Source of the DNA: Vicinamibacteria bacterium
Lineage (GTDB): Bacteria > Acidobacteriota > Vicinamibacteria > Vicinamibacterales > 2-12-FULL-66-21
Length of the DNA stretch: 6,905 nucleotides
Assembly (NCBI GenBank): GCA_025937075.1
Contig: JAICSD010000243.1
Location: 1 to 6,905, forward strand
Reading direction: 5' to 3'
Part shown: piece by piece, positions 4,262 through 6,905 of the stretch
Numbering within the stretch: position 1 is the first letter of the stretch
Layout: every line of letters begins with the position of its first letter
Made by a program: the position numbers and the translations under genes
The notes under the pieces: model-generated
What the model saw: the letters and a program-made list of their open reading frames with translations, nothing else
What the model was told of the DNA's origin: nothing
The model's database searches: none

Positions 4262-5821
4262 ATGAAGTACTTTCTGTCGTATCGGTTCGACGAGCGGCAG
4301 GGCGTCGCGTGGCGGGGTTCCCGGCCCGTCGAGATCACGCGCAAGGCGGCCGGCGTCCTGCGCTGCCTGATCGATCGTGCGGGCACGACCGTCTCCCATG
4401 ACGAGATTCTGGCGAGCGTCTGGCCCGACGCGCACGTCCAGCCCGACAACATCAAGGTGCTCGTGCGCGAGCTTCGCCGCGCGCTCCACGATGATCCGCA
4501 CGCGCCATTTCTGATCCGCAACGATCCCGGGCGCGGCTACACGTTCATTGCGCCGGTGTCGGAGGTGCCGCTGCCCCTGGGTGACGAACACGACGGGAGC
4601 CGCTCGTCCGTGTTCGTGAACCACGCCGAGGACATGGTGAAGCTTGCCGATGGGCTGGCCGACGCCTTGCGCTGCAGCCTGGTCGTCATCGAAGGGGAGC
4701 GCGGCATTGGCAAGACGGCGCTGTGCGATGCGTTCCTGCAGTACGCGCGATCGATGCCGTCAGTGCACTTCTGCTACGGGCAGTGTTTGAAGCACGTGGG
4801 CGCCGCGGAACCGTATTCGGCAATCGTGGATGCCCTCGATCATCTCGCGCGTCAGCTGCCGAGCTCCGTTCCCGCGCTTCTCGGTCGTCTGGCCCCGGGC
4901 TGGTTCGCGCAAATGCCCCATCGCACGGCGGAAAGTACCGCGGTGCCAGCCGCAGCGTGGGCCGCCGAGACGTGGCGCGCGATGCGGGAGCTGACGGATG
5001 TTCTCGAGACGCTCGGATCGGACGCCACGACGGTCATGGTGCTCGAGGATCTGCAGTGGGGCGATCTCGAGACGATTGAGATCCTGCGCGGGCTGGCGCG
5101 TCGCCACGCGCCTTTGCGCACGATGATCATCGCGACCTGCACGCCATTCGAGGCGACGGTTGCGAGCGTCGCGCTGCGAAGCCTGACGGCGGAGTTGGCC
5201 CCGGTCGGGCGGTGTGTGCCGATGCGGCTCTCGCCGTTGTCCCAGGAGCACGTGCGCACCTGCCTGCGCGAGCGATTCAGGAGCGATTCGATCGATACGA
5301 TGGCGAGCACGTTGCACCGGTTGACCTCGGGCAATCCGCTCGCGCTCGTCTCCGTGACGGACGCCCTCGTCGATGCCGACTACTTCGTGCGCAAGGGAGC
5401 GGGCTGGTGTTCACGCTATGCTCCGCGGACGCTCGAGGCGTCGCTGCCCGAGTCGATCCGCGACATCCTCTTCTGGCAGTTCGACCACCTCGGGCCCGAG
5501 GATCGCTCATTGCTGGAGACCGCTGCCGCCATCGGGTCCGAATTCTCCGCATCGGATCTCGCCAGCGCGACCGGGTTCACCAGTGCGGTCGCTATCGAGC
5601 GCAAGCTCGACGTCCTGTACGCGCGCGGCTTCCTCGTGCGCAAGGGACTCGGCCGCCGGCGTGTTCCCAGGCGCAGCGACAACCCTGTGTACCGGTTCAT
5701 CCATCCTGTGCACGCGGAGATGCTGGCCAGTCGTGCGCCCGTGTTTCAGCAATTGCGGACGGCAGAGCGGCTCGGGTCGGATCGCACCACGGATCGCCAG
5801 TCCAGGGTGACACGCCAGTGA
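4262..5821 (+). CDS. Winged-helix (OmpR/CadC type) DNA-binding protein fused to an AAA/STAND-like ATPase, 519 aa
   Basis: Residues 1-98 form an OmpR/PhoB-type winged helix: the early strand region, TRKAAGVLRCLIDRAGTTVS, HDEILASVWPDAHV, the recognition helix region NIKVLVRELRRAL and the wing IRNDPGRGYTFI. It has no receiver domain. A P-loop ATPase follows: Walker A GERGIGKT (145-152), Walker B with tryptophan VMVLEDLQW (258-266), the R/MRLSPLSQEHVR segment (321-332) and SGNPLAL (356-362), all as in AAA_16/MalT-like signalling ATPases. A second helical module (about 395-485, LPESIRDILFWQFDHL, LLETAAAIGSEF, YRFIHPVHAEML) matches the region after the ATPase in these proteins. Relatives usually run on with several hundred residues of TPR repeats. 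This one ends about 35 residues later in a polar tail, so it is short: a natural minimal form or a C-terminal truncation. It likely binds DNA with nucleotide-dependent switching; the signal is unknown. The ATG at 4262 fits the domain start, but no strong ribosome-binding site precedes it. Confidence 0.85.
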   Translation: MKYFLSYRFDERQGVAWRGSRPVEITRKAAGVLRCLIDRAGTTVSHDEILASVWPDAHVQPDNIKVLVRELRRALHDDPHAPFLIRNDPGRGYTFIAPVSEVPLPLGDEHDGSRSSVFVNHAEDMVKLADGLADALRCSLVVIEGERGIGKTALCDAFLQYARSMPSVHFCYGQCLKHVGAAEPYSAIVDALDHLARQLPSSVPALLGRLAPGWFAQMPHRTAESTAVPAAAWAAETWRAMRELTDVLETLGSDATTVMVLEDLQWGDLETIEILRGLARRHAPLRTMIIATCTPFEATVASVALRSLTAELAPVGRCVPMRLSPLSQEHVRTCLRERFRSDSIDTMASTLHRLTSGNPLALVSVTDALVDADYFVRKGAGWCSRYAPRTLEASLPESIRDILFWQFDHLGPEDRSLLETAAAIGSEFSASDLASATGFTSAVAIERKLDVLYARGFLVRKGLGRRRVPRRSDNPVYRFIHPVHAEMLASRAPVFQQLRTAERLGSDRTTDRQSRVTRQ

Positions 5822-5852
5822 AGGGTCAGGAGACCGGGCGCTCCTCACCACG

Positions 5853-5951
5853 ATGACGCTGAATCAAACCGTACCGACGACCTTCGCGCGGATTGTGGGG
5901 CTGATCATTGCGATCGCCATCGGTCTCATCGGGGTGTGGCTGGCGCCATAG
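5853..5951 (+). CDS. Candidate small single-pass membrane protein, 32 aa
   Basis: A short frame between the ATPase regulator and the MASE1 gene encodes MTLNQTVPTTFAR followed by one uninterrupted hydrophobic helix (about residues 14-30, IVGLIIAIAIGLIGVWL) and a terminal AP. One arginine just before the helix would orient the N-terminus inward under the positive-inside rule. Such a clean membrane segment with a short polar head is unusual in random GC-rich sequence. The gene would lie 31 bases after the ATPase stop and 16 bases before the MASE1 start, on the same strand, in keeping with an operon member that partners the membrane sensor. Its weak points are that the only AGGAG-like site is about 20 bases upstream, too far to be ideal, and I recognise no family. 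Confidence 0.45.
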   Translation: MTLNQTVPTTFARIVGLIIAIAIGLIGVWLAP

Positions 5952-5967
5952 AGGCAACGTCCAGACG

Positions 5968-6905
5968 ATGAGCATGAACGCCGACTCGGCATCACTGGCG
6001 GGGACGACGACGCTGCTTCGGCGAATGCCGCCCTCCGTCGCCTTCGATGTGCCGGCGTCCTCGATCGCGCAACGCCGCGCAGCCGTCCCCGCGATCGCGA
6101 TCGGCGCCTGCGCCGGGTACTACGCGGCGTCGCTCGTTGGTTTCGAACTGCGCCTTCCGCCCGCCACGACATCGGTGCTGTGGCCCCCCAATGCGGTGCT
6201 GGTTGCGGTGCTCCTGCTGACATCGCCCCGCCGCTGGCCCGCAATCCTGCTGTCGGTTTTCCCCGTGCATCTGTTCATCCAGATGCACACGGAGTTTCCG
6301 CTGCCGATGATCGTGGCGCTGTTCCTCACGAACTGCAGCGAGGCGCTCATCGCCGCCGGCCTCCTGCGGTATCTGAGCGACGCGCCGTCGCAATTCGACA
6401 CGTTGCGCAGGCTGACGGCATTCTTCGTCGCCGCCGTCCTGGCCGCGCCGATCCTGTCGTCGTTCGCCGATGCCGCGGCGGTGACGTGGTTCCGCGGCGA
6501 ACCCTACTGGCACGTCTGGCAGATGCGGCTGCTCAGCAACACGCTCGCGGAGCTGACAGTCGTGCCCGCGGTGGTCGGTGGCGCGCAGACGGTGTTCGGC
6601 TGGCACCGCCGCGGTGCGTCGCGCCGCCGGTCGATCGAAGCGGCCATCCTCGCACTCGGCGTGTGCGCCACGGGATGGCTGGCGTTCATCGGATCCGCGA
6701 CCGGCATTGCGACGCTCGGCGCCGTGTCCACGCAGACGCCGCTCGCGCTTCAACTGCCGTTCCTGTTGTGGGCGGCCGTGCGGTTCGGCCCGACCGGCAC
6801 GGGGATCGCGCTGCTGACCACGAGCGTGCTGAGCGCATGGGGCGTGGTACACGGCGTCGGTCCTTTTGGAGGCGTGCCGCCGTCGACGACGCTGCCCGCG
6901 CTGAC
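5968..6905 (+). CDS. MASE1-domain membrane sensor protein, N-terminal part (partial)
   Basis: The frame is open from ATG 5968 to the right edge (312 complete codons). After a polar N-terminus of about 38 residues come roughly eight hydrophobic segments, at about 40-57, 69-85, 89-104, 112-133, 149-168, 186-206, 224-243 and 262-293. Family signposts are VLWPPNAVLVA (70-80), PRRWPAILL (88-95), the FADAAAVTWFRGEPYWHVWQMRLLSNTLAELTVVP stretch in parts (166-200) and PFLLWAAVRFGPTGTGIA (264-281). This is the MASE1 integral-membrane sensory domain. It normally precedes PAS, histidine-kinase, GGDEF/EAL or phosphatase domains, so the missing C-terminal part should hold the output. Next to a FixJ-type regulator, a histidine kinase is the likeliest. 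A GAGG (5951-5954) lies 13 bases before the ATG, rather far; the ATG at 5974 is an alternative. The ligand of MASE1 is not known to me. Confidence 0.88.
   Translation, partial: MSMNADSASLAGTTTLLRRMPPSVAFDVPASSIAQRRAAVPAIAIGACAGYYAASLVGFELRLPPATTSVLWPPNAVLVAVLLLTSPRRWPAILLSVFPVHLFIQMHTEFPLPMIVALFLTNCSEALIAAGLLRYLSDAPSQFDTLRRLTAFFVAAVLAAPILSSFADAAAVTWFRGEPYWHVWQMRLLSNTLAELTVVPAVVGGAQTVFGWHRRGASRRRSIEAAILALGVCATGWLAFIGSATGIATLGAVSTQTPLALQLPFLLWAAVRFGPTGTGIALLTTSVLSAWGVVHGVGPFGGVPPSTTLPAL

Noticed and set aside
5992..6852. A 286-codon minus-strand open frame opposite the MASE1 gene
   Set aside because: Rich in Arg, Gly, Gln and His without motifs; it is the antisense shadow of a clearly recognisable membrane domain.

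Overview
The window is GC-rich, tightly packed bacterial chromosomal DNA. Most genes were recognised by reading translated sequence against remembered families, because no search could be run. The mix (a MASE1 membrane sensor, a FixJ/NarL-type response regulator, an OmpR-type winged-helix protein fused to an ATPase, a DUF481 barrel remnant and secreted orphan families) suggests a soil-type Acidobacteriota, perhaps class Vicinamibacteria. That assignment is inference; a GC-rich proteobacterium is not excluded.

Left part, minus strand (1-744): a partial antibiotic-biosynthesis-monooxygenase-like gene runs off the left edge. Just upstream of it on the same strand is a 195-aa secreted protein of unknown function. 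The two are probably co-transcribed.

Region 745-1734: a gene-poor, structured stretch with a nested stem-loop at 860-898, then a doubtful 60-codon ORF, then a decayed gene. Signal-peptide, middle and C-terminal pieces of a DUF481-type (YdiY-like) outer-membrane barrel lie in alternating frames, with large parts missing between them. This is a pseudogene.

Region 1735-2286, minus strand: a 183-aa exported protein with two related beta-rich repeats, convergent with and directly abutting the pseudogene. A 289-bp divergent spacer follows.

Right part, plus strand (2576-6905): a class III-like polyphosphate kinase 2; a two-domain response regulator; a 519-aa winged-helix/AAA ATPase regulator; a 32-codon candidate small membrane protein; and the first 312 codons of a MASE1 sensor that continues past the right edge. 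The last four look like one signalling locus. The MASE1 protein could sense a signal and pass it to the response regulator, which may act on the ATPase gene through an unusual cluster of GTCCAAT half-sites at 4172-4212. No tRNA, rRNA, CRISPR array, insertion sequence or convincing intrinsic terminator was seen.
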